64,000 nt of DNA, taken from NCBI RefSeq assembly GCF_000400485.1, contig NZ_ASHR01000014.1, positions 124,001 through 188,000 on the forward strand, read 5' to 3'. The position numbers and the translations under genes were made by a program. Positions 1 to 8,050 of this stretch are shown here, one piece after another. Numbering within the stretch: the first letter of the stretch is position 1; every line of letters starts with the position of its first letter. This DNA is from Agrococcus pavilionensis RW1. Lineage in GTDB: Bacteria; Actinomycetota; Actinomycetes; Actinomycetales; Microbacteriaceae. The notes under the pieces are model-generated. The model did no database searches. It worked only from the letters and a program-made list of their open reading frames with translations, and was not told where the DNA came from.

Positions 1-113
1 CTCGCGACGATGCGCCGCACCGCCTCGAGCTCGTCCTCCGGCACCCGGCCCGCGCCGAGCTCGGCCGCCTCGGAGAGCGCGCCGAGCAGCGCGTCGACGG
101 TCGGCTCGCTCAC
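1..113 (-). CDS. N-terminus of a gene cut by the window edge, probably second GTPase of a pair
   Basis: Only the first 37 codons are visible, running off the left end. The GTG start overlaps the stop codon of the upstream GTPase gene (GTGA), so the two are translationally coupled. The visible peptide (starting VSEPTVDALLGALSEAAE) is acidic and helical, with no motif yet reached. In actinobacteria the dynamin-like/YfjP-type GTPase is often followed by a second GTPase gene, so that is the likely identity; this rests on context, not on the visible residues. Confidence 0.5.
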   Translation of the reverse strand, partial: MSEPTVDALLGALSEAAELGAGRVPEDELEAVRRIVA

Positions 114-2035
114 CGGCCGGCCTCGTCGTCGTGGTCGGGGCGGGCGCGCGGCAGCACCGGCGGCGGCGCCCAGCGCGAGGGCCGCTCGAGCTCACGCACC
201 TCGTCGGCCTCGCCCTCGAGCGGCGGCTCCCCGTCGTCGTCGAGCACCTCCGCCTCGACGAGGTCGCTGCGCTGCACCTCGCGCGAGGTCGGGCTCGCGG
301 CGCCCACCGACCGCATCGCGGTCTCGAGCTCCGCCGCCCGGTCGCGCAGCGCATCCGCCGTCGTGCCCCGCTCGACCGGCTCGAGCAGCGCGTCCCAGCG
401 GGCCGCCTCGGCGTCCATGAGCGCGCGCACGCGGGCGTCGAGGTCGTCGCGCGCCTGCGCGGCGAGGCGACGCACGGCGTCCTCGCCGAAGATCGTCTCG
501 AGCAGCTTCTGCCCGACGACCGCCGAGCCGCCGGCGATCGCGAGCTCGGCGCCCGTGAGGCCGCCGGTCGAGCCGAACACGACGACCATGAGCGCGACCG
601 TGATGACGTTGAGGCCGAGCGACATGACGCGCGCCTTCGTGCGCTTGCCCGCGGCCTGCTCGGTGATGAGCTCGATGAGGCCCTGCTGCCACTCGCGCAC
701 GAGCCGGCTCGCGCGCTCGGAGAGGTCGGGGGACGGATGCGCGAGGTCGATGCCGCTCGTCAGCTGCCGCCCGACCGCGCCCTGCCGCACGCGCGACCAG
801 GCGTCGGATGCGGCGCGACCGGCCTCGTCGACCATGACGGCGAGCAGGCCGCTCTCGATCTCGTGCTCGACCTCGACGGCGGGCGCGGGCCTGCCCTGGA
901 ACCACGCGACGACGCGGTCGCGCGTGCGGGAGTACCAGGACTCGACGGTGCGGAAGACGTCGGAGGTGCCGACGAAGTCCTGCCAGCGCGCGAGCACCTC
1001 GCCGCGCAGCAGCACGCCGTCGCGCGTCGCCTCGTGCACGCGCTCGGCCGCGTCGTCGTGGGCCGTGCGCACCGTGGCGCGCAGATCGCGGACGACGACG
1101 AGCTGCTCGTCGCGCGCCTCGGCGACCGCGCGAGCGGTGACCGCGAGCCGCTCGACCGCCCCGGCGAGCGTGCGCCCGGCGACGCGGGCGCGCTCGGCGC
1201 GATCGCCGGCGATGCCCTGCAGCCACCCGCCGACCGCCGCGGCGGCGCTCGCGGGCAGCATCCCGCGCTCGTCGAGCGGCGACTCGGTGACGACGAAGAC
1301 GGGCGCGGTGCCGAGGCCGCGCGCGGCGAGCATCTGCCGCAGGTCGGCCTCGACCTCGGCCTCGGCGCCCGGCGGCACGCGTCCCAGCACGACGCCGACC
1401 GTGATGTCGCGCGCGGCGGCGTCGTCGAGCAGCCGCCACGGCACCGCGTCGGCGTAGCGGTTCGCGGTCGTGCAGAAGAGCCACAGGTCGGCCGCGGCGA
1501 GCAGCTGCGCCGCGAGCTGCCGGTTCTCGTCGGCGATCGAGTCGACGTCGGGCGCGTCGAGGATCGCGAGCTCGCGCGGCACGCGGTCGTCGGCGACGAG
1601 CACGACCGAGCCGACGAGCGCGGCATCGGGGTCGTCGCCCGCCTCGTGCGACGGTGGCTCGCGCACGACGCCCGTGATGCGGGAGAGCCCCGGCAGGATG
1701 CGTGAGGAGGCGAACCACGCGGCATCGGCGGGGGAGTGGAGCAGGATCGGCTGCCGGGTCGTCGGGCGGATGACGCCCGTGCGGGTCACGGGGTGGCCGA
1801 CGAGGGCGTTGACGAGCGTCGACTTGCCCGCACCGGTCGAGCCGCCGACCACCGCGAGCAGCGGCGCGTCGAGGTGCGCGAGCCGCGGCTGGATGTAGTC
1901 GTCGATCTGCCGCACCGCGGCCTTCCGGGCGTCGCGCGCGGCGTCGGCGCCCGCGACCGCGAGCGGGAGGGCGACGCCCTCGAGCGCTGCCCGCAGCGCG
2001 TCGAGGCGGTCGAGCGCCGCGATCGTGTCGGTCAC
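110..2035 (-). CDS. Dynamin-like / YfjP-type membrane-associated GTPase
   Basis: Large bacterial GTPase of about 641 residues. A P-loop (GGSTGAGKST) lies near residues 64-73, followed by a switch region and a DAPDVDS-type G3 motif, then long Ala/Arg-rich helices and a two-part hydrophobic segment around residues 475-520, a layout typical of membrane-remodelling dynamin-like proteins. I chose the GTG start because a -10-like CAGACT lies 6 nt before it. An in-frame ATG at 2053 is the alternative and would add six residues. The next gene starts inside its stop codon, suggesting the pair acts together. The cellular role is not known from sequence. Confidence 0.75.
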   Translation of the reverse strand: MTDTIAALDRLDALRAALEGVALPLAVAGADAARDARKAAVRQIDDYIQPRLAHLDAPLLAVVGGSTGAGKSTLVNALVGHPVTRTGVIRPTTRQPILLHSPADAAWFASSRILPGLSRITGVVREPPSHEAGDDPDAALVGSVVLVADDRVPRELAILDAPDVDSIADENRQLAAQLLAAADLWLFCTTANRYADAVPWRLLDDAAARDITVGVVLGRVPPGAEAEVEADLRQMLAARGLGTAPVFVVTESPLDERGMLPASAAAAVGGWLQGIAGDRAERARVAGRTLAGAVERLAVTARAVAEARDEQLVVVRDLRATVRTAHDDAAERVHEATRDGVLLRGEVLARWQDFVGTSDVFRTVESWYSRTRDRVVAWFQGRPAPAVEVEHEIESGLLAVMVDEAGRAASDAWSRVRQGAVGRQLTSGIDLAHPSPDLSERASRLVREWQQGLIELITEQAAGKRTKARVMSLGLNVITVALMVVVFGSTGGLTGAELAIAGGSAVVGQKLLETIFGEDAVRRLAAQARDDLDARVRALMDAEAARWDALLEPVERGTTADALRDRAAELETAMRSVGAASPTSREVQRSDLVEAEVLDDDGEPPLEGEADEVRELERPSRWAPPPVLPRARPDHDDEAGR

Positions 2036-2084
2036 GCCGCCAGTCTGCCCCATCGCGCGCTCGGGTCGGGTGCGGCGCGGCCGC

Positions 2085-2906
2085 TCAGCGGCGCCGGCCG
2101 CGGAGGCGCGCGACGATCGTCGCGATCGCGATGAGCGCGGCGGCGGCGATCGCCGCGATGCCGGTGGGCACCGACTCCGGCTCGCCGGTGAAGCGGCCGA
2201 CGGCGATCCACGCGAGGCCCCACGTCATGGCGAGCGCCGGGGCGATGCGGCCGCGGCTCCAGAGCGCGAGCGCGACGCCGATGAGCGCGACGACCGCGAG
2301 CACGGCGATCGACCAGGGCTCGAACGGGGAGGGCTCGACGCCGAGGTCGGCGAGGAACGCGGCGGTGTTCGCGGCGGTCGCGACCGAGACCCAGCCGAGG
2401 TAGAGGCCGAACGTGCCGTCGACGACGAGGGCCTCGACCCACGAGTCGGGGCGGCCGCGGCGCAGCAGCACGAAGATCGCGATGAGCACCGCGAGCAGCG
2501 CGACGATGATGACCTCGGTGAGCCACAGCACGTCGGCCTGCGCGGCGAGGATCCACGCCGCGTTGAGCACGAGCGAGCCGATCGCGAGCCAGCCGGTCGC
2601 GCGCTGGCGGCGGTCGGCGTGCTGCTTGGGGAGCACTTGCCACACGGCGTAGGCGGCGAGGCCGAAGTAGATGACGCTCCAGATCGAGAACGCGGGGCCG
2701 TCGGGCGCGATCGGCGTCGCGGCGTCGGAGAGCGCGCCGCCCGCCGACGAGCCGATCTCCTGCCCGCCGAAGAGGCCGCCGCCGAGCGTCGCGGCGGCGA
2801 TCGTGATCGGCAGCGCGAGCAGCGCCGCCCACGCGCGGACGCGGTCGGCAGTCGTGGGTGCGCCGTTCCTCGAGAGCGGGGCGCGGGTCTCGGATGCGGT
2901 AGCCAT
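2085..2906 (-). CDS. TspO/MBR-like tryptophan-rich integral membrane protein
   Basis: About 273 residues with roughly seven hydrophobic segments. The N-terminal part carries the PDGPAFSIWSVIYFGLAAYA stretch, which resembles tryptophan-rich sensory (TspO/MBR) family proteins that bind porphyrins and other hydrophobic ligands. It is longer than a classical five-helix TspO (about 160 residues), as is usual for actinobacterial homologues. The ATG is preceded by a -10 box TATCGT with a 7-nt gap, so the mRNA is probably leaderless. A palindrome sits immediately upstream of that box (see 2921-2934). It is transcribed towards the GTPase pair, about 50 nt away. Confidence 0.65.
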   Translation of the reverse strand: MATASETRAPLSRNGAPTTADRVRAWAALLALPITIAAATLGGGLFGGQEIGSSAGGALSDAATPIAPDGPAFSIWSVIYFGLAAYAVWQVLPKQHADRRQRATGWLAIGSLVLNAAWILAAQADVLWLTEVIIVALLAVLIAIFVLLRRGRPDSWVEALVVDGTFGLYLGWVSVATAANTAAFLADLGVEPSPFEPWSIAVLAVVALIGVALALWSRGRIAPALAMTWGLAWIAVGRFTGEPESVPTGIAAIAAAALIAIATIVARLRGRRR

Positions 2907-2913
2907 GGCGGCG

Positions 2914-2919
2914 ACGATA
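2914..2919 (-). promoter_or_regulatory. -10 box for the TspO-like gene (leaderless)
   Basis: Reading on the reverse strand, TATCGT ends 7 nt before the ATG. No Shine-Dalgarno sequence is present. Confidence 0.55.
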
Positions 2920-2920
2920 C

Positions 2921-2934
2921 GTTGCCAGGCTAAC
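2921..2934. promoter_or_regulatory. Candidate operator palindrome upstream of the TspO-like gene
   Basis: The imperfect inverted repeat GTTGCC-A-GGCTAAC (forward strand) begins 1 nt upstream of the -10 box and so occupies the -10/-35 spacer, where repressors bind. The style resembles MarR-type sites but no cognate regulator is encoded nearby, so the regulator is unknown. Confidence 0.4.
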
Positions 2935-2953
2935 AATCTCCTGGGCCCGGACG

Positions 2954-2989
2954 ACGGAGGGCCGGTCCCGAGCGGGACCGGCCCTCCGT
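2954..2989 (-). terminator. Terminator of the sdh operon
   Basis: Perfect 17-bp inverted repeat (2954-2970 with 2973-2989) around a 2-nt centre, 14 nt downstream of the sdhB stop codon. There is no clear U-tract, common for high-GC actinobacterial terminators. It also insulates the TspO-like gene promoter, which lies just beyond. Confidence 0.85.
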
Positions 2990-3002
2990 GCAGGTGGCTC
3001 GG

Positions 3003-3965
3003 CTAGAGCTTGACGCCGGAGATGAGCGCCTGCTTGACCTCTGCGATCGCCTTGGTGACCTGGATGCCGCGAGGGCACGCATCCGTGCAGTTGAAGGTCG
3101 TGCGGCAGCGCCACACGCCCTCCTTGTCGTTGAGGATGTCGAGCCGCACCTGGCTCGCCTCGTCGCGCGAGTCGAAGATGAAGCGGTGCGCGTTCACGAT
3201 CGCGGCCGGGCCGAAGTACTGGCCGTCGGTCCAGAACACGGGGCACGAGGTCGTGCACGCCGCGCACAGGATGCACTTCGTCGTGTCGTCGAAGCGCTCG
3301 CGCTGCGCGATCGTCTGGTGGCGCTCCTTCTCGGGCTTGCCCGAGGCCTGCAGGAACGGCTGGATCTCGCGGAAGGAGTCGAAGAACGGCTCCATGTTGA
3401 CGATGAGGTCCTTCTCGAGCGGCAGGCCCTTGATCGCCTCGACATAGATGGGCTTCGAGATGTCGAAGTCCTTCACGAGCGCCTTGCACGCGAGGCGGTT
3501 CTTGCCGTTGATGCGCATCGCGTCGGAGCCGCAGATGCCGTGCGCGCACGAGCGGCGGAACGCGAGCGACGGGTCCTGCTCCCACTTGATGCGGTGCAGG
3601 GCGTCGAGGATGCGCTCGGTCGGGTACATCTGCACGTCGTAGTCGACCCAGCGCGGCTCGTCGTCGACCTCAGGGTCGAAGCGGCGCACGATGACCGTGA
3701 CGTTGAACGACTGCGGCGCGTCGTGCGACGGGGCGGGCTGCGTCTCGCGGTCGGCGCCGTCGTACGCGTTCTCGACGGGCTTCGGCTCGGTCGACGACTG
3801 CGCGGCGGCCTCGGCGACCTGGTGCGCGCTCGACTGGTCGTCGGTCGAAGCGGTGTCGGGGCGGTCGGCCATCGGCGTCGGCGCGCCGGTGGGGCCGCTC
3901 TGCGCGGCGTGCACGCCCGAGTCCTGGCCCTTGGGGTCGCCCTGTGGCAGCTGGTTGTCGCTCAT
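3003..3965 (-). CDS. sdhB: Succinate dehydrogenase iron-sulfur subunit
   Basis: Iron-sulfur subunit of complex II that passes electrons from FAD in SdhA to quinone. It shows the [2Fe-2S] cluster region SCAHGICGSDAM, the [4Fe-4S] region CILCAACTTSCP and the [3Fe-4S] region CRTTFNCTDACP. The protein is about 320 residues, longer than the usual 240-260, because about 75 Gln/Ser/Pro/Asp-rich residues precede the conserved core that starts at NVTVIVRRFDPE. The ATG overlaps the sdhA stop (TGATG). A second in-frame ATG (MADRPDTAS) inside the extension would shorten it by about 30 residues. Last gene of sdhCDAB. Confidence 0.95.
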   Translation of the reverse strand: MSDNQLPQGDPKGQDSGVHAAQSGPTGAPTPMADRPDTASTDDQSSAHQVAEAAAQSSTEPKPVENAYDGADRETQPAPSHDAPQSFNVTVIVRRFDPEVDDEPRWVDYDVQMYPTERILDALHRIKWEQDPSLAFRRSCAHGICGSDAMRINGKNRLACKALVKDFDISKPIYVEAIKGLPLEKDLIVNMEPFFDSFREIQPFLQASGKPEKERHQTIAQRERFDDTTKCILCAACTTSCPVFWTDGQYFGPAAIVNAHRFIFDSRDEASQVRLDILNDKEGVWRCRTTFNCTDACPRGIQVTKAIAEVKQALISGVKL

Positions 3966-5752
3966 CAGTACTTCCGCTCCGTCGGCTGGTAGTGGGTCAC
4001 GCGCACCGGCTTCCAGTCGAGGCGGATGCCCTGGCTGGCGCCCGTCTCGGCGGCCGTCCGATACGCCATCGTGTGCTGCATGTAGTTGACGTCGTCGCGC
4101 GTGGGGTAGTCGTCGCGCATGTGCGCGCCGCGGGACTCCTTGCGGTTGATCGCCGAGACGACGACGACCTCCGCGAGGTCGAGCAGGAAGCCGAGCTCGA
4201 CCGCCTCGAGCAGGTCGGTGTTGAAGCGGCGGCCTCGGTCGTGGATGCGCACGTTCGGGTAGCGCGAGCGGAGCTTCGCGATGTCGGCGAGCGCCGTCTG
4301 CAGCGTCTCCTCGGTGCGGAACACCTGGGCGTTGCGGTCCATCGTCTCCTGCAGCGCCTTGCGGATCTCGGCGACCGACTCGGTGCCCGTGCCCTCGCGC
4401 ATCTGCGCGAGCATCTTCACGACGCCGTCCGCCGCATCCGTCGGCAGGTCGACGAAGTCGGCCGTGCGAGCGTACTCGACCGCGTTGTTGCCGGCGCGCT
4501 TGCCGAACACGTTGATGTCGAGCAGCGAGTTCGTGCCGAGGCGGTTCGCGCCGTGCACCGAGACGCACGCGCACTCGCCGGCCGCGTAGAGGCCCGGGAT
4601 GACGGTCTCGTTGTCGGAGAGCACCTCGGCGTCGTTGTTCGTCGGGATGCCGCCCATCGCGTAGTGCGCGGTCGGGTAGACGGGCACGCGCTCGACGACC
4701 GGGTCGACGCCGAGATAGGTGCGGGCGAACTCGGTGATGTCGGGCAGCTTCGTCTCGAGCACCTCGGCGCCCAGGTGGGTGCAGTCGAGGTAGACGTAGT
4801 CCTTGTTCGGGCCGGCGCCGCGACCGTCGAGCACCTCCTGCACCATCGAGCGGGCGACGATGTCGCGCGGCGCGAGGTCCTTGATGGTCGGTGCATAGCG
4901 CTCCATGAAGCGCTCACCCGAGGCGTTCCGCAGGATCGCGCCCTCGCCGCGGGCGCCCTCGGTGAGGAGGATGCCGAGGCCGGCGAGGCCCGTCGGGTGG
5001 AACTGGTAGAACTCCATGTCCTCGAGCGGCAGGCCCTTGCGCCAGATGATGCCGACGCCGTCGCCCGTGAGCGTGTGCGCGTTCGAGGTGGTCTTGTAGA
5101 TCTTGCCGAAGCCGCCGGTCGCGAAGATGACGGCCTTGCCCTGGAAGACGTGGATCTCGCCGGTCGCGAGCTCGTAGGCGACGACGCCCGCGACGCGCTT
5201 GCCGAGCGGCGTCTCGGTCATGACGAGGTCGAGCGCGTAGAACTCGTTGAAGAACTCGACGCCGTGCTTGACGCAGTTCTGGTACAGCGTCTGCAGGATC
5301 ATGTGGCCGGTGCGGTCGGCGGCGTAGCACGCGCGTCGCACGGGCGCCTTGCCGTGGTCGCGCGTGTGCCCGCCGAAGCGGCGCTGGTCGATCTTGCCGT
5401 CCGGCGTGCGGTTGAACGGCAGGCCCATGTTCTCGAGGTCGTAGACCGCGTCGATCGCCTCGCGCGTCAGGATCTCGGCCGAGTCCTGGTCGGTGAGGTA
5501 GTCACCGCCCTTGACCGTGTCGTACGTGTGCCACTCGTTGCTGTCCTCCTCGACGTTCGCGAGCGCAGCGGCCATGCCGCCCTGCGCCGCGCCCGTGTGG
5601 GAGCGGGTGGGGTAGAGCTTCGTGATGACGGCGGTCGACGCCTTCGGGGCGGCCTCGATCGCGGCGCGCATGCCCGCGCCGCCGCCGCCGATGATGAGCA
5701 CGTCGTGCTGGTGGTAGTGGATGCCGTCGGTGACGGAACTCGTCTCAGCCAT
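3965..5752 (-). CDS. sdhA: Succinate dehydrogenase flavoprotein subunit
   Basis: Oxidises succinate to fumarate on the cytoplasmic face of the membrane. The 595 residues include the FAD dinucleotide-binding motif IIGGGGAGMRAAIEA near residue 20, the HTGAAQGG segment with the His that carries covalent FAD, a HPTGLAG motif and the active-site arginine region RGEGAILRN. The length is normal for the family. A spacer of about 27 nt separates it from sdhD upstream, and its stop overlaps the sdhB start. Confidence 0.97.
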   Translation of the reverse strand: MAETSSVTDGIHYHQHDVLIIGGGGAGMRAAIEAAPKASTAVITKLYPTRSHTGAAQGGMAAALANVEEDSNEWHTYDTVKGGDYLTDQDSAEILTREAIDAVYDLENMGLPFNRTPDGKIDQRRFGGHTRDHGKAPVRRACYAADRTGHMILQTLYQNCVKHGVEFFNEFYALDLVMTETPLGKRVAGVVAYELATGEIHVFQGKAVIFATGGFGKIYKTTSNAHTLTGDGVGIIWRKGLPLEDMEFYQFHPTGLAGLGILLTEGARGEGAILRNASGERFMERYAPTIKDLAPRDIVARSMVQEVLDGRGAGPNKDYVYLDCTHLGAEVLETKLPDITEFARTYLGVDPVVERVPVYPTAHYAMGGIPTNNDAEVLSDNETVIPGLYAAGECACVSVHGANRLGTNSLLDINVFGKRAGNNAVEYARTADFVDLPTDAADGVVKMLAQMREGTGTESVAEIRKALQETMDRNAQVFRTEETLQTALADIAKLRSRYPNVRIHDRGRRFNTDLLEAVELGFLLDLAEVVVVSAINRKESRGAHMRDDYPTRDDVNYMQHTMAYRTAAETGASQGIRLDWKPVRVTHYQPTERKY

Positions 5753-5779
5753 GTACCTGGTGGTCTCCGGATCTCGTGC

Positions 5780-6232
5780 TTAGAGGTCTGCGCAGAACGA
5801 CGGCAGCAGCGAGGGGTCTGCGGTCGGCGGGCAGGGGTCGAACGTGAAGGTGATGAGCGTGCCCAGCAGGATGAGGATCGCTGCCGCGACCGCGATCGCG
5901 CCGAGCGCGATCTGGCGGATGCGCGGCTTGTGCACGTAGTCGTTCACGATCGTGCGCATGCCGTTCGAGCCGTGCAGGATCGCGAGCCACAGCATCGTCA
6001 CGTCCCACCAGCGCCAGAACGGGTCGGCGAGCTTGCCGCCCACGAAGCCGAAGTCGATGGCGCTGATGCCGCCCGGCGTCCAGATGAGGTTGTAGGCGAG
6101 GTGGCCGAAGATGAGCACGACCAGCACGACGCCCGAGGCGCGCATGAAGATCCAGCCGGCCTTCTCGAAGCTCGGGCCGCGCTTCGAGCGCGCGGGGTAG
6201 GCGTAGTTCGGGTTCTCGATCGTGGTGCTCAT
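5780..6232 (-). CDS. sdhD: Succinate dehydrogenase membrane anchor subunit
   Basis: A 150-residue hydrophobic protein with three transmembrane helices and HGSNGMRTIVNDY, the conserved helix end that contributes to haem and quinone binding. Its ATG overlaps the sdhC stop (TGATG). It anchors SdhAB to the membrane together with SdhC. Confidence 0.93.
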   Translation of the reverse strand: MSTTIENPNYAYPARSKRGPSFEKAGWIFMRASGVVLVVLIFGHLAYNLIWTPGGISAIDFGFVGGKLADPFWRWWDVTMLWLAILHGSNGMRTIVNDYVHKPRIRQIALGAIAVAAAILILLGTLITFTFDPCPPTADPSLLPSFCADL

Positions 6233-6669
6233 CACTCGGCCCCCTCCATCGGCGAGAAGACGTTGATGAGGTGGTTCGGCACGAAGTAGGCCATCAGCAC
6301 GACGACGACCCCCATCACGATCCAGAAGAGCGGGCGCTGGTTGCGCGTGGCCCACGGCCACACGTCGACGAGGATGATCCGCAGGCCGTTGAGCGCGTGC
6401 AGCACGACGGCGCCGACGAGCACGACCTCGCCGAGCCCCATGATGGGGTTCTTGTAGGTCGCCATGACGGCGTTGTACGCCTCGGGGCTCACCCGGATGA
6501 GTGCCGTGTCGAGCACGTGCACCAGCAGGAAGAAGTAGATCGCCACACCGGTGATGCGGTGCAGCACCCACGACCACATGCCCTCGTTGCCGCGATACAG
6601 CGTGCCGCTGAACGAGGTCTTCCGGGGCGAGGGGTCGGGGAGGGTGAGGCTGCTCGATGTCTCAGACAC
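6232..6669 (-). CDS. sdhC: Succinate dehydrogenase cytochrome b556 subunit
   Basis: Membrane subunit of about 145 residues with three helices. HRITGVAIYFFLLVHVLDTA holds the haem-ligand and quinone-site residues typical of SdhC. The GTG at 6669 was chosen because TTGGAGGGAA lies at normal Shine-Dalgarno distance; a TTG five codons upstream lies inside that ribosome-binding sequence and is rejected. First gene of sdhCDAB. Confidence 0.93.
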   Translation of the reverse strand: MSETSSSLTLPDPSPRKTSFSGTLYRGNEGMWSWVLHRITGVAIYFFLLVHVLDTALIRVSPEAYNAVMATYKNPIMGLGEVVLVGAVVLHALNGLRIILVDVWPWATRNQRPLFWIVMGVVVVLMAYFVPNHLINVFSPMEGAE

Positions 6670-6707
6670 GCGCGTTCCCTCCAAGGATTGACCGGGCTAG
6701 TGCGTCC

Positions 6708-6713
6708 ATCCTA
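6708..6713 (-). promoter_or_regulatory. -10 box of the sdh operon promoter
   Basis: TAGGAT on the reverse strand. Expected initiation about 7 nt downstream gives a leader of about 30 nt carrying the GGAGGG ribosome-binding site, in contrast to the leaderless pattern of many neighbours. Confidence 0.55.
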
Positions 6714-6800
6714 TGCCCGCGGCGCGAGCTGGTCGGGTCCGCTCGCGAACCGGGCCGTCGTCGCGCGCGCTCTGGGCGAACGGCGGCGGGGCGGCGCGGG

Positions 6801-7952
6801 CTACGCGTCCACGAGCCCGTCGGCGCCGCGCAGCGCGCGCTGCGCCGCCGCCTCGTAGTGGCGCTGCAGCTCGTCGCACACCGCGCCCCACGACCGGCCG
6901 AGCACGCGCCGCCGGCCGGCCTCGCCCATCCGCGACCGCATCGCCGGGTCGAGGGCGAGCGCCGAGACGGCGCGGCGGAGCTCGGATGCGTCGTCGGGCT
7001 CGAAGAGGAAGCCGGTCGTGCCGTGCTCCACGAGGTCGATCGGCCCGCCCGCGCGGGGCGCGACGACGGGCAGCCCGCTCGCGGCGGCCTCCTGCAGGGT
7101 CTGCCCGAACGTCTCCTCCGCGCCCGTGTGGACGAACGCATCCATCGCCGCGTACGCGGCCCGCAGCGACGTGCCCTGCAGCTGGCCGAGGAACACGGGC
7201 GCGAGGTCGGCGAGCTGCCGGCGGGTGTCGGCCATGCCGGGTCCGTCGCCGACGATCGCGAGCCGGATGCCGTCGAGGCCCTCGAGCGCTCGCAGCCGCT
7301 CGAGCCCCTTCTCGGGCGCGACGCGGCCGACGTAGCCGATGATCGCCTCGCCGTCGGGCGCGATCCGGCGGCGCAGCCGAGCCGCGGCGGGGCCCTGCCG
7401 GTTGTCGGGGTGGAAGCGCTCGAGGTCGACGCCGCGCGCCCAGGGGTGCACGCGCTTGACACCGGCTCCCTCGAGGTCGGCGATCGCGGCGCTCGAGGGC
7501 GCGAGCGTGCGGTCGGCGCCGTTGTGGATGAGGCGGATGACGTGCCACGCGAAGGCGGCGCCCGCGCCGAGCCGGTTGCGGCGCGCGAACCCCGCGACGT
7601 CGGTCTGGTAGATCGCGACGCTCGGCAGGCCGATGCGGGCTGCCTCGGCGATCGCCTGGCCGCCGAGCATGAAGGGGCTCGCGGCGTGCAGTACGTCGGG
7701 CTGGAAGCGCGCGAGCAGCGCCGCGACCTGCGGGCTCGGGAGCCCGACGGGGAACTGCCGGTACGCGACCGAGGGCACCTCGTGCACCGGCACGCCGCGG
7801 TAGTGGAGCGGCGCGCCGCAGCGCGGCGCGATGACGATCGCCTCGCGGCCGGTGTCGACGAGGTGGTCGAGCACCCGGCACACCGACGTCGTCACGCCGT
7901 TGACGGTGGGGAGGAAGCTCTCCGTCACGATGGCCACCCGCTCGATGCGCAC
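6801..7952 (-). CDS. GT4 family glycosyltransferase, MgtA/PimB-like (GDP-mannose dependent mannosyltransferase type)
   Basis: GT-B fold enzyme of about 383 residues. The N-terminal VAIVTESFLPTVNGVTTSV and PDVLHAASPFMLGG, then YVGRVAPEKGLERL, and the donor-site EETFGQTLQEAAASGLPVVA with its E-x7-E spacing are typical of actinobacterial alpha-mannosyltransferases that build mannosylated glycolipids. GTG 7952 was chosen because the -10 box TACCGT (7960-7965) ends 7 nt upstream; an ATG at 7988 would add 12 residues and lies upstream of that box. It is divergent from manC, which makes GDP-mannose, supporting a mannose donor. The exact acceptor is unknown. Confidence 0.85.
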   Translation of the reverse strand: MRIERVAIVTESFLPTVNGVTTSVCRVLDHLVDTGREAIVIAPRCGAPLHYRGVPVHEVPSVAYRQFPVGLPSPQVAALLARFQPDVLHAASPFMLGGQAIAEAARIGLPSVAIYQTDVAGFARRNRLGAGAAFAWHVIRLIHNGADRTLAPSSAAIADLEGAGVKRVHPWARGVDLERFHPDNRQGPAAARLRRRIAPDGEAIIGYVGRVAPEKGLERLRALEGLDGIRLAIVGDGPGMADTRRQLADLAPVFLGQLQGTSLRAAYAAMDAFVHTGAEETFGQTLQEAAASGLPVVAPRAGGPIDLVEHGTTGFLFEPDDASELRRAVSALALDPAMRSRMGEAGRRRVLGRSWGAVCDELQRHYEAAAQRALRGADGLVDA

Positions 7953-8050
7953 GACGCCAACGGTAGGGCGGATGCGTGGCGGCGTCACGAGGGCTCGGTG
8001 AACGGCGGGTGAAATGCTCGCCCGGCGCGGAGCGGCCTAGAGTCGTCGGC
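7953..8050. promoter_or_regulatory. Divergent leaderless promoter region between the mannosyltransferase gene and manC
   Basis: 98 bp. The reverse-strand -10 box TACCGT occupies 7960-7965 and the forward box TAGAGT 8038-8043; each ends 7 nt from its start codon and neither gene has a Shine-Dalgarno sequence. Confidence 0.65.

Noticed and set aside
3944-6289. 781-codon forward open frame opposite sdhA, sdhD and sdhC
   Set aside because: Antisense shadow of the sdh genes caused by high GC; Arg/Val/Ala/Asp-biased composition and no family motif.
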